NCBI GenBank assembly: GCA_948469655.1
Contig: CAOKMF010000014.1
Coordinates: 1-34,035 of the forward strand
Length of the DNA: 34,035 nt
Direction: 5' to 3'
Source: an uncultured Clostridium sp.
Lineage (GTDB): Bacteria; Bacillota; Clostridia; TANB77; CAG-508
Shown here: positions 22,021 through 31,023 of the stretch, piece after piece
Position numbering within the stretch: position 1 is the first letter of the stretch
Layout: every line of letters starts with the position of its first letter
Notes under the pieces: generated by a model
The model's input: only the letters and a program-made list of their open reading frames with translations
Told to the model about the DNA's origin: nothing
Database searches by the model: none
Translations under genes and position numbers: made by a program

Positions 22021-22266
22021 ATGAAAAGAAAGAGAGACATGTACCAAATTTATTATGAAATGACGCTTGAAATGCAGGAAGCGACAGATCACATTGAAGA
22101 TAAGGTGTCTGAATTCCGGGAAGAGAACAAAGATAAAGCAAAGGAAAAAGAAGGCATTATTCAGGTGATTTTAAAAGCTATCGATGAGTGGAAGCCTAAT
22201 TTAACACCGTCAGAGAGAGAAAAAATACTCGAATATTTCAAAATTGGATACAAACTTATTATTTAA
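22021..22266 (+). CDS. Small unknown helical protein with an unshifted in-frame CGG
   Basis: An 81-aa charged, mostly helical protein (KRKRDMYQIYYEMTLEM at the start, EREKILEYFKIGYKLII at the end). AGGAGGAG lies before ATG 22021. Codon use is more GC-rich than the neighbours (ACG, CTT, GTG, GCG, CCG). Codon 33 is CGG (22117, TTC-CGG-GAA). Reading it as a triplet keeps the frame to TAA. Skipping the C reaches a TGA 17 codons later. So CGG here behaves as an ordinary sense codon, opposite to most of the window. It may be a recent acquisition. Function unknown. Confidence 0.7.
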   Translation: MKRKRDMYQIYYEMTLEMQEATDHIEDKVSEFREENKDKAKEKEGIIQVILKAIDEWKPNLTPSEREKILEYFKIGYKLII

Positions 22267-22279
22267 ACATTACCGTAAA

Positions 22280-22316
22280 AAGCCCTCTCCATCCTTAAGA
22301 AAGGAGGAGAGGGCTT
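22280..22316. terminator. Terminator between convergent small genes
   Basis: AAGCCCTCTCC (22280-22290) pairs with GGAGAGGGCTT (22306-22316). It lies between the plus gene at 22021 and the minus gene ending at 22324. T-runs are short, so strength is uncertain. Confidence 0.7.
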
Positions 22317-22323
22317 AATGTTT

Positions 22324-22487
22324 TTAAATCACAGTTACAATAAATGGTACGATAAGTGAAATAAGCGAAAGTATACAAATAATAATTCCGTGCAGGTTTA
22401 TTTGAATTTTCTTTATACTCATAAATTGCATATCCGAATAGTTTTAATAAATACAAAAACACTCAAAAGTATAATGGTAAATAACAT
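22324..22487 (-). CDS. Hidden 53-aa two-helix membrane protein with two CGGN sites
   Basis: TTTGGAGGTATTT precedes ATG 22487, 15 bases after the gerAC stop on the minus strand. The first helix is MLFTIILLSVFVFIKTI; skipping C at CGG 22434-22436 (ATT-C-GGA) gives GYAIYEYKENSNKPA; skipping C at 22388-22390 (GCA-C-GGA) gives GIIICILSLISLIVPFIV and a TAA. Without the two skips there is no meaningful frame. The pattern of two helices joined by a short charged Tyr/Glu/Lys/Asn loop looks like a small conserved protein of spore formers. It may assist the germinant receptor (inference from position). Confidence 0.75.
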
Positions 22488-22502
22488 AAATACCTCCAAA
22501 TC

Positions 22503-23736
22503 TTAAGAAATTAAATAACTAGAAAGTACATTAACTTCTGTTTCTACATTAAAAAATGCATTTTTATAATTATCAAGCCAGTTATATTCAAGCCATTTGT
22601 CCCAAGTTGAGAAGTATTTTGTAGCATATCTTCCAAACAAATCTATATCAGATTCAAAATTCTTAGAAGTTTTATAAAGATATTTTTCAAGCTCAGCTTT
22701 TATATATGAATTAGCATATTCTTCTATTAATCTTAAATTGTCTTCTTCAAAATAGTTAGAATTTTTATTAGACGATAGAATTTTTACATCTAAATTAACT
22801 TTTGAAGAAATAAAAGGAGCTCCATTTATAATTTTAACATCATTTTTTGTTTTTTCTCCAAGTGTTACATATAAATCTATAACTTGGTCTTGGTCAAATG
22901 GGCTTGGAATGGAAATAATACATTCTTCCATTTCATTTATAATAATCAAGTGACAAAGAGCTTCAATAGAAGTTAGCTCTCCGAACTAGAACATCTTCCT
23001 TAAACACAGCAAGTCCAACAACATCTATATTAGTAGAAGATTCACCTTTATCTCCAACACTTGAAGTTGTTTCTCCTGCAATTGTCTCCGTATCAGTAGC
23101 TGATTCTCCAGAATTATTATCTCCTTTACTAGTAATAGAGCCAAGTATTGCAGAAGCTTCTCCAAAAGTATCTGATATTCTATCAAAAATATCAGAAATA
23201 GTTATATTTGCAGTATAACCAGTATATTTACTGGTAGTTGCAATTATTTCATAGTATTTTGCAGTAATACTTTCAATTTGTGATTTAGATTCAGATAAAA
23301 ATGTATAAGCATCACATCTGGAAATAATTACATTACAATCAGGTCTAAACTCAACATTATTTATTAAGGTATAAATAATATCAGATACTCCGTTTTACTG
23401 CAACCTCTTCAGATATAACTAAAACTTTACAATGCGACAAATTAAGTTTCTTACTAATATAACCGATTAGCAAGACTTATACCTGATTCAATAGAAGAAC
23501 TTTCTATAGTATCAGTCACAGTATCAGGAGAAGAACTAGAGCTACCTTCTGAGGATGTGTTTTGAGAAGGGATAGAAAGCTGAAAACTAAGTTTATAGTT
23601 GTTATTTTCACCGAACATCTACACCAAGAGCTACTACATAAGCCAAATCGTTTATATCTTGAGTTTTATAATAACCATTTACAGTAAAACTAACTAATAT
23701 TATTATAGCGAATATTATATTAAACTTTTTATTCAT
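22503..23736 (-). CDS. gerAC: GerAC-like germinant receptor subunit with four CGGN sites, no lipobox
   Basis: C subunit of a GerA-type receptor, 409 aa after four skips on the minus strand: 23611-23613 (ALGVDV-GENNNYKLSFQ), 23463-23465 (SLAN-GYISKKLN), 23390-23392 (AVK-GVSDIIYTLINN) and 22981-22983 (VLV-GELTSIEALCHLI). DINDLAYVVALGVD matches the conserved GerAC start, and the Ser-rich segments are linkers. The N-terminus has a hydrophobic helix, but the usual lipobox Cys before WD is absent (TVNGYYKT instead), so lipid anchoring is doubtful. The ATG overlaps the gerAB stop by 8 bases. C-terminal residues resemble the GerAC helical domain. Confidence 0.88.
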
Positions 23737-24841
23737 GGCGGTAAATTGCTCCTTTCTTCATATCCTCCTTTTTCTTAAAATATGCTACTAATAAAATTAT
23801 CATAGCTATGAAGAACACAAAAATAATAGAAGTATACTTATAAATTGTTCCTCCAAAAAAGTTTACGTCAGCTATGCTTTGTGGTATAAGACTAATGATG
23901 TAAAGGAATGAAGAAAAACAAAATACCATTCCAGTTTCATGCTTTATATTAGTAATTTTTTTAAATGTAGTTAAACTAAAATGCATAGTTATTGCAAGAT
24001 AATTAAATATTGACATTATCCAAATTAGAATAAAGACAGCATCAATTCTTTGTATAAATGAGCCGAAATTTATTCTTCTTGAAAGAATGTATATAGAAAG
24101 TGTATTATTTATTTCTGTTATAGAAGGGATTAGAAAAAGTAAAGCAATAACTCCTAGCATTAAGTATATAAAATAAACAGCAAGAGATATTCCACCAGCT
24201 TTTTTTAATTTCTTTCCATTTCCAATATAAGGTAATAAAAAAGGAGTAATAAACATACTGCTAAATGCAAATATATTACCAAGTCCTGATACAAAAGTAT
24301 CATATGCACCGTATCCTAAAACAGGTAGAGCCCTTTCAGGGATAAATTTAGAAGCAGAAGATACAAATATCATAATCATACTAACAAGTATAATAGGAAG
24401 AGATATTAAAGTAACTCTAGAAATTGCCTTAAACCCAAGCAAATTCATTATTGCTGTAATTGCAACAAAAACTAGAATAACTATTTCTAATTCAATATTT
24501 GGGAAATATATTAAAACTAAACTTTCAGCAAAGGTTCTTATTACAAAACCAGAAATAGTAAGAAAGTATATGCATATAGCAATGCTAAAAATATTTTTTA
24601 ACCATTTTCCACCAGCATATTCACATATATCAATAAAATCTTTTTTAGGAAACAGTTCAAATACTTTTGACGCAAGGTAAAACATAAATGCTGAAATTAG
24701 AAAAACATAAACTAAATTTAGTATTGTAGAAGGACCAGTATTTGAAATTAAATGATTTGGCATATTTAAAATAATATGTGAAATCATAACAGTTATTATA
24801 ACTGAAGATGCTTGAAAAACGCCAATTTTTGTTTTTTCCAT
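23729..24841 (-). CDS. gerAB: GerAB-like spore germination permease
   Basis: B subunit of the germinant receptor, 370 aa, in the APC-like permease superfamily with about ten hydrophobic segments. It starts KTKIGVFQASSVIITVMIS and has LPVLGYGAYDTFVSGL in the middle. It senses the nutrient germinant in the spore inner membrane. ATG 24841 has AAAGGA upstream and is 21 bases after gerAA. No CGG is in frame, so it is the only unshifted member of its operon. Confidence 0.93.
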   Translation of the reverse strand: MEKTKIGVFQASSVIITVMISHIILNMPNHLISNTGPSTILNLVYVFLISAFMFYLASKVFELFPKKDFIDICEYAGGKWLKNIFSIAICIYFLTISGFVIRTFAESLVLIYFPNIELEIVILVFVAITAIMNLLGFKAISRVTLISLPIILVSMIMIFVSSASKFIPERALPVLGYGAYDTFVSGLGNIFAFSSMFITPFLLPYIGNGKKLKKAGGISLAVYFIYLMLGVIALLFLIPSITEINNTLSIYILSRRINFGSFIQRIDAVFILIWIMSIFNYLAITMHFSLTTFKKITNIKHETGMVFCFSSFLYIISLIPQSIADVNFFGGTIYKYTSIIFVFFIAMIILLVAYFKKKEDMKKGAIYRHE

Positions 24842-24862
24842 AACTTACTTAAATCCTTTCTT

Positions 24863-26589
24863 TTAAAATTTCCATTTTCTACTTATTTTTTCTTCTTTAA
24901 TAGGCCTTTTTGTATTTAAAAAGTTCCTTCTTTGTTCTCTTTTCCACAAAGGAGGTAAGAAATATCCGAGAACTGTTATCCTTTGAAATAGGAGCAAATG
25001 GACTTAAATATGATACTCCAAAGGAATTTATACTAGCAAGAATTGTTATATGAGTTACAAAGCAAAAGGCAATTCCTAAAAATCCTGCAAAGTATCCTAA
25101 AACAATATACAAAAACCTTACAATACGAACATGAAAACTTAGTGAAAAATCTGGAACAGCAAATGCAGTTATACCAGTGATTGCAACAATAATTACAAGT
25201 ATAGGACTAACAATATTTGCAGAAACAGATGCGTCACCTAATATAATTGCACCGAACAATACCTATTGCTTGACCAAGAGGAGCAGGAACTCTTACACCA
25301 GATTCTCTTATAAGTTCTAATGAAATTTCCATTATTAAAATTTCAAAAATAATGGGAAATGGCACATTACTTCTTGATGCAACTATTGCAAATAAAAGCT
25401 CTGTTGGAACTAGTTCTTGATGGAAGGTAGTAACTGCAATATAAAGACCAGGAAGTAAAAGTGTAATAAAAAGTGCAAGAATTCGGACAATTTTAAGTAA
25501 ATTTGCAAATTGATATTTAAGATTTCTATCTTCTGCAGAAGATAGAAAATCTATAAGAACTGCTGGTGCAACTAACCCATAAGGAGTTCCATTTACTAAG
25601 ATTGCTACTCTACCTTCTAAAATATAAGAAGATAGCCTGTCAGGTCTTTCAGTAGATAATAATTGGGGAACACTAAAATTTGTGTCCTCAATTAACTGTT
25701 CAAGTTGACCAGAAGAAAGAAGGTAATCAATTCCTATATTGTCTATTCTATACCTTACTTCTTTAATTAAATTGTTATTTGCGACATTCTTTAAATAACA
25801 CATTGCAACTTGGGTATTACTAATTTTCCCAACATTTATTTCTTCAATAATTAAATTTTCATTGTTTACAATTCTTCTTAAAAGAGTAGTATTGGTACGA
25901 AGCGATTCTATAAATCCCTCTTGTGAACCTCTAATAATATTTTCATTATCTGGTGGAGAGACACTACGTTTTTCAAAACCTTTTGCATCTATCATAAATG
26001 CACAATCTATTGTGTCAATAAAAAGTGCAGAAACACCAGCATTTACTTTTTGGATAACATTTTTAAACTTGTTTTCTGTTTGGATATCATTTTGTGGTAC
26101 TAAACATTCTAGAATATAGTTTTTAATGTCAAATTTTTTAACCCTTCTTACTGTTACATTATTTGTAACAGCAGTACTAATTATATCTTCATCACTTTCT
26201 GATAAATTTGAAGAATTTTTTAGCATTAAAGGTTTAATTACAAATTTATTTATAGAATCACTATCTATCATACCTTCAATATAGAATAAGAATGATTTAT
26301 ACTGTTTGCCTCTAATGTTTATTGTAAATTCACGTAGCTTTATATCACTATTTATATCAAAGTTATATCTTTTTTTAATGTAATCTTTATTTACATCAAG
26401 AGAAGGGAAAACAGTTTCTTTGAGATTATTTCTAGTTTGATTTTCTATATTATTAGCACCTCTTAGAGTTTCATCATGTTTAGCTTCTGGCAAAACAAAA
26501 TTATATTCATTTGGCGCTTTGTATTCTATTAATTTAATTAATTTATTAAAAATTTCCATAGTAAAATATATTATTTCCCAAGAATTCAT
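24863..26589 (-). CDS. gerAA: GerAA-like germinant receptor subunit with two CGGN sites
   Basis: A subunit of the GerA-type receptor, 574 aa after two skips. The soluble N-terminal domain (to about residue 310) has FIDTIDCAFMIDAKGFEKRSV, then ERPDRLSSYILEGRVAILVNGTPYGLVAP, then membrane helices and VRVPAPLGQAIGIV. CGG at 25252-25254 (GTT-C-GGT) continues as GAIILGDASVSANIVSP. CGG at 24966-24968 (TCT-C-GGA) continues as GYFLPPLWKREQRRNFLNTK, the receptor's characteristic end; without it a different tail runs to 24897. Start ATG 26589 lacks a strong ribosome site; a second ATG at 26559 is possible. Confidence 0.93.
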
Positions 26590-26653
26590 AAATATGTAAG
26601 AAAATTAGACATTAGCGAAATCAAAGATTTTTTCTACCGAATAAAAAAAGAAC

Positions 26654-26681
26654 TCGGGAGCAGATTTTAATCTGCCCCCGA
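26654..26681 (-). terminator. Terminator of the minus-strand gene at 26712
   Basis: GCAGATT/AATCTGC with an outer TCGGG/CCCGA stem; on the minus strand it is followed by a T-rich tract (TTCTTTTTTT). Confidence 0.75.
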
Positions 26682-26711
26682 TAAGGTGTCTTAAAAAAGA
26701 TGTGATAATTG

Positions 26712-27209
26712 TTATTTAGAAGAATTGTTGGAACTGATAGCCTGCTCGAGTTCTTTTGAAAGACCCAAAATATCCTGCACTGCGCACGAAATCTCCGGTG
26801 AAAGATGTTTTAGATCATTTTCATCAAGATCTGAAATGTCATCCAAAAGAGCAGAAAGCTCGGAAGAAAAATTGCTGATCCTGTGCGAAAGTGATTTCAC
26901 ATATTCATGAGCTTCTCTTGTTTTTTCTCTGGGAACAATATCAGTCAAAGCTCCTCTTAAAGCTATAAGAGAAGAGTTAAAACTGTTAGGAGATTTTATA
27001 TACACAGTATAACGTATGTCATGCCACAATATCTTGAAATTAGGAACAGAATCTCTTAAAACAGTAAGATTGTTCCTAATGTATTGCATTAACACATCAG
27101 CCCGTGTAGATTCTTTCTCCCAACCAGTAAATTCAAAGATGACAAAGTTGTTTATATTGTCCCGAACCTCCTCTAAAATTTTACTTCTCCTTTTTGCTTC
27201 ATTTAACAT
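26712..27209 (-). CDS. Unknown helical protein with two unshifted in-frame CGG codons
   Basis: A 165-aa soluble, mostly helical protein with an acidic LLDDISDLDENDLKHL region. ATG 27209 follows AAAGGTGG. Codon use is less AT-biased than the neighbours. Two CGG triplets are in frame (minus strand, 27162-27164 in LEEVRDN and 27102-27104 in ESTRADV) and must be read as triplets: skipping the second soon meets a stop. It differs from the window's main rule, like the genes at 22021 and 31024. It has its own promoter and terminator. No family was recognised. Confidence 0.75.
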   Translation of the reverse strand: MLNEAKRRSKILEEVRDNINNFVIFEFTGWEKESTRADVLMQYIRNNLTVLRDSVPNFKILWHDIRYTVYIKSPNSFNSSLIALRGALTDIVPREKTREAHEYVKSLSHRISNFSSELSALLDDISDLDENDLKHLSPEISCAVQDILGLSKELEQAISSNNSSK

Positions 27210-27249
27210 TTTGCATTTACCACCTTTCTAAGTTTTATAAAGCACATAC

Positions 27250-27278
27250 ATTATATAATATTATGTAAAACAAGTCAA
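27250..27278 (-). promoter_or_regulatory. Promoter of the gene at 26712-27209
   Basis: On the minus strand TTGACT (27278-27273) and TATAAT (27255-27250) are 17 bases apart. Confidence 0.7.
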
Positions 27279-27342
27279 CAATTTTAAAATTTAAATATCC
27301 CTAAAAAATATAGAACTTTATCTAGATTTTTATATTTTTATA

Positions 27343-27351
27343 TGATATAAT
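27343..27351 (+). promoter_or_regulatory. Extended -10 promoter of dut
   Basis: TGATATAAT at 27343-27351 is an extended -10 (TGnTATAAT). The -35 at 27323 (TAGATT) is poor. It lies 31 bases before the dut ATG. Confidence 0.5.
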
Positions 27352-27381
27352 CAAAAAAGTTTAAATATAAGGAGAAAATAT

Positions 27382-27843
27382 ATGGAAAAAATAAGAGGAT
27401 TTGAAATAGCAAAAGGTTTTGAAAATGCAGGAATAAATATACCAGTACGTAAGACAAAATATTCAGCAGGATATGATATAGAAGCGGCAGAAGATACAGT
27501 CATTCCATCTTTTAAGAAAGGAATGGCACCAACACTTGTAAAAACTGGTTTAAAAGCATATATGCAAGATGATGAATATTTAAAATTATGTAATAGAAGT
27601 TCAAATCCAAAGAAAAAAGGATTAATAATGGCAAACAGCATTGGAGTAATAGACGCTGATTATTATGGAAATCCTGATAATGATGGACATATGATGTTCG
27701 CATTTTTTAATATAAAAGAAGAAGATGTAGTTATAAAAAAAGGAGAAGCAATGGGACAAGCTATATTTGAAAAATTTTTAATTGCTGATGGAGATAATGC
27801 AGAGGGCGCTCGTCTTGGTGGATTCGGTAGCACATCAAAATAA
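27382..27843 (+). CDS. dut: dUTP diphosphatase
   Basis: A trimeric dUTPase (153 aa) that converts dUTP to dUMP and keeps uracil out of DNA. Motifs: KYSAGYDIEAAED near residue 33, LCNRSSNPKKKGLIMANSIGVIDADYYGNPDN in the middle, and a Gly-rich C-terminus with ARLGGFGSTSK closing the active site. It resembles the clostridial type with an extended N-terminus (GFEIAKGFENAGINIPVRKT). AAGGAGAA precedes the ATG. No in-frame CGG. alaS begins 24 bases later. Confidence 0.92.
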   Translation: MEKIRGFEIAKGFENAGINIPVRKTKYSAGYDIEAAEDTVIPSFKKGMAPTLVKTGLKAYMQDDEYLKLCNRSSNPKKKGLIMANSIGVIDADYYGNPDNDGHMMFAFFNIKEEDVVIKKGEAMGQAIFEKFLIADGDNAEGARLGGFGSTSK

Positions 27844-27867
27844 AGAAATTAGAAAGGAACGTTAAAA

Positions 27868-29625
27868 ATGAATGCATTAGAAATTAGAAATAAATTTTTA
27901 AACTATTTTAAAAATCATGGACACAGCATAATTCCAAGCAGTCCATTAATACCAGAAAATGACCCATCTGTTCTATTTACAACAGCTGGAATGCACCCAC
28001 TTGTGCCATATTTACTTGGGGAAAAACATCCAGAAGGAACAAGGCTTGCAGATTATCAAAAATGTTTAAGAACAGTAGATATAGACGAAGTTGGTGACAA
28101 TCGCCACCTAACGTTTTTTGAAATGCTTGGAAATTGGTCACTTGGCGATTATTTTAAGGAAGAGTCAATTAAATTTAGTATGGAATTTTTGACAAAGGAA
28201 CTAGGAATACCACTAGAAAAATTATCAGTTACTTGTTTTAAAGGAGACGAAGACGCGCCAAGAGATGAAGAAACAGCAAGAATTTGGCAAGAAAATGGTA
28301 TGCCAAAGACAAGAATATATTATTTTGGAAAAGACGATAACTGGTGGATAGCAGGAGAAACAGGCCCTTGTGGACCAGATACAGAAATATTCTATGATAC
28401 AGGAAAAGAAAAATGCGGACCAAATTGTGATCCGTCTTGTGGCTGTGGTAAATATGTAGAAATCTGGAACAATGTATTTATGGAATATTACAAAGATTCA
28501 GATGGAAAATATACAAAACTAAAACAAAGAAACGTAGATACAGGGCTTGGACTAGAAAGAATAAATATGTTACTTCAAGGAAAAGAAACGCCTTTTGACA
28601 CAGAAATATTTAAACCTATGATGGATAGATTAGAGAAGCTTGCAGAAAAAGACGACATATCAAGTAGAAGAATTATTGCAGAACATCTAAGATCTAGTAT
28701 GATGATAATAGCAGATGGTGGAAAACCAAGTAACATAGATAGAGGGTACATCTTAAGAAGATTAATAAGAAGAATGATAAGACACTTAAATAAGATTGGA
28801 ATTTCACTTGAAAAATTAGAAGAATTAATTAATTTAGATATAGAAATTCTAGGCGATATGTATAAAGAGCTTGTAGAAAATAAAGAAAACATTATAAAAA
28901 CAATACTTGAAGAAAAAGATAAATTTGTTAAAACATTGGAAAATGGAGAAAAAGAACTTCAAAAGGAGTTAAATAAATTAAAAGAAAAAGGTGAAAATAC
29001 TTTATCTGCAGAAGAAGTATTTAGGTTATATGAGACATATGGATTCCCACAAGAAGTTACAAAAGAAATAGCAGAAGAAAATGGATTTAAGATAGACCTA
29101 AATAATTTTGATAAATTATTTAAGGCACATCAGGAAAAATCAAGAATGGGTTCAGAGCAAAAGTTTAAAGGGGGTCTCGCTGAGCAAAATGAAACTACAA
29201 TTAGTTATCACACAGCAACACACCTTCTTCATAAAGCACTTCAAATGGTTTTAGGAGAACATGCAACGCAAAAAGGCTCAAATATAACAACAGAAAGACT
29301 AAGATTTGATTTTGCACATCCTCAGAAAGTTACAAAAGAAGAATTAGACGAAGTAGAAAGAATAGTAAATGAACAAATTAAAAGAGACTTAAAAGTAACA
29401 TGCGAAGAAATGAGCTATGATGAAGCAAAGGCTTCTGGAGCAATAGGACTATTTGAAAATAAGTATGGAGACAAAGTAAAAGTATATACAATTGGAGACT
29501 TCAGTAAAGAAATATGTGGTGGTCCACATGTAGAACATACAGGAGTGCTTGGAACATTTAAGATAAAAAAAGAAGAAGCTTCATCTGCAGGCGTACGCCG
29601 TATAAAAGCCGTATTGATTAAATGA
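27868..29625 (+). CDS. alaS: Alanine--tRNA ligase, short form without the C-terminal domain
   Basis: Class II AlaRS of 585 aa; typical bacterial AlaRS is about 870-880 aa. Aminoacylation motifs: FTTAGMHPLVPYLLG, HLTFFEMLGNWSLGDYFK, GPCGPDTEIFYDTG, VDTGLGLERI. A cysteine-rich insert (KCGPNCDPSCGCGKY) follows the GPCGPDTEI segment. The editing domain has TATHLLHKAL and EICGGPHVEHTGVLGTF with the metal-binding His/Cys set. It ends KAVLIK, so the oligomerisation/C-Ala region is absent. There is no CGG at the end, so this is not a shift artefact. AGAAAGGAA precedes the ATG. It may be the only AlaRS or a second copy. Confidence 0.9.
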   Translation: MNALEIRNKFLNYFKNHGHSIIPSSPLIPENDPSVLFTTAGMHPLVPYLLGEKHPEGTRLADYQKCLRTVDIDEVGDNRHLTFFEMLGNWSLGDYFKEESIKFSMEFLTKELGIPLEKLSVTCFKGDEDAPRDEETARIWQENGMPKTRIYYFGKDDNWWIAGETGPCGPDTEIFYDTGKEKCGPNCDPSCGCGKYVEIWNNVFMEYYKDSDGKYTKLKQRNVDTGLGLERINMLLQGKETPFDTEIFKPMMDRLEKLAEKDDISSRRIIAEHLRSSMMIIADGGKPSNIDRGYILRRLIRRMIRHLNKIGISLEKLEELINLDIEILGDMYKELVENKENIIKTILEEKDKFVKTLENGEKELQKELNKLKEKGENTLSAEEVFRLYETYGFPQEVTKEIAEENGFKIDLNNFDKLFKAHQEKSRMGSEQKFKGGLAEQNETTISYHTATHLLHKALQMVLGEHATQKGSNITTERLRFDFAHPQKVTKEELDEVERIVNEQIKRDLKVTCEEMSYDEAKASGAIGLFENKYGDKVKVYTIGDFSKEICGGPHVEHTGVLGTFKIKKEEASSAGVRRIKAVLIK

Positions 29626-29641
29626 GAGGGAAATATAAAAA

Positions 29642-29987
<346 letters not shown>

Positions 29988-30012
29988 AACAATATACAAT
30001 TATGGCAAAATA

Positions 30013-30021
30013 TGATATAAT
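30013..30021 (+). promoter_or_regulatory. Extended -10 promoter of the sortase operon
   Basis: TGATATAAT at 30013-30021, the same extended -10 as upstream of dut, 47 bases before the sortase ATG. The -35 is weak. Confidence 0.5.
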
Positions 30022-30067
30022 AAATATATATTTAGTAAAATCCAAAGAAGAAAGAAGGGATTTTTAG

Positions 30068-30726
30068 ATGTTTAACAATAAATATAATGGCTTATTAACT
30101 GGCTTACTTATAGTTGCAATAATTGGAATAGTAGGACTTATAGGATTTTTTGGTTGGTCAGTATTTAATAAATACTATGTAAATTCAAAGGCAGAAGATG
30201 CAGTAGATTTATTTGAAGCAGAAGTAAAAAAAGAGACACCTGAAGATGAAGGCGATAGGTCACAGATAGGTGATGTAGAAGGAAGCGGGTCAATATATCA
30301 GCGGACAAGGAAATACTTCAAAATATTACGGATATGAGGTACTTCGGAACAATTTCAATACCAAAAATAAATATTAAATATCCGATATTAGAAAAAGAAA
30401 CACCACAATCAATAAAAGTTGCAGTAGCATATTTAACAGGAGCTGGAGTAAATCAAGTAGGAAATACAGTTATACAAGGACATAATTATAGAAATGGTAT
30501 GTTTTTCTCAAATTTGAGTAAACTATCAAATGGAGATACAATACATATAACAGATAAAACAGGAACGCAAATAACATATAAAGTATACAATGTGTTTAAT
30601 GCAAACCCAACAGATAGTTCTTTTTATAGAAGAGATACAGCAGGATTAAGAGAAATAACATTATCAACTTGTACAAATGATGGTTCACAAAGAACCATTG
30701 TCCTTGCAAAGGAGGTTACAAATTAG
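30068..30726 (+). CDS. Class D-like sortase with two CGGN sites
   Basis: A sortase of 218 aa that would anchor or crosslink surface proteins. There is a single N-terminal membrane helix (GLLTGLLIVAIIGIVGLIGF) and an acidic stalk. Skipping C at 30302 (CAG-C-GGA) gives GQGNTSKYYGYEVL, and at 30345 (CTT-C-GGA) gives GTISIPKINIKYPILEKET, the conserved sortase start. The catalytic His (VIQGHNYRNG), Cys (LSTCTND) and Arg (SQRTIV) follow. AAGAAGGG precedes the ATG. Likely substrates are surface proteins like those at the window ends (inference). Confidence 0.92.
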
Positions 30727-30972
30727 TGGAATATAGATTTAGACCAGAAGGTGTATGTTCTAGCGAAATGATAATTGAAGTAGAAGGGGACATTATAAAA
30801 AAAGTTAGAATAGTAGGTGGATGTGCAGGAAATACGGCACGGCGTTAGTCGCCTATCAGAAGGAAGAAAAATAGACGAAGTAATAGGCTTACTTAAAGGA
30901 ATTCCATGTCGTGGTGGGACATCTTGTCCAGATCAATTATCTAAAGCATTAGAAGAAATTAAAAATAAGTAG
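30726..30972 (+). CDS. TSCPD-domain protein, one CGGN site
   Basis: An 81-aa protein in two frames. GTG 30726 overlaps the sortase TAG (TAGTG) and follows AAAGGAGG. VEYRFRPEGVCSSEMIIEV and VGGCAGNTA lead to C30840 (GCA-C-GGC); skipping it gives GVSRLSEGRKIDEVIGLLKGIP and CRGGTSCPDQLSKALEEI. The GGCxGN and TSCPDQ blocks match the small TSCPD-domain family (function unknown, Cys-rich). The alternative frame stops at once (CGG CGT TAG). Confidence 0.88.
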
Positions 30973-30976
30973 AAAG

Positions 30977-31009
30977 AAGTCCATCCCAAAGAGTGGGGTG
31001 GACTTTTGT
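30977..31009 (+). terminator. Terminator of the sortase operon
   Basis: AAGTCCATCCC (30977-30987) pairs with GGGGTGGACTT (30995-31005), followed by TT. A second hairpin, TGCTAAAA/TTTTAGCA (31011-31029), overlaps the stop of the converging gene. Confidence 0.75.
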
Positions 31010-31023
31010 ATGCTAAAAGATTT

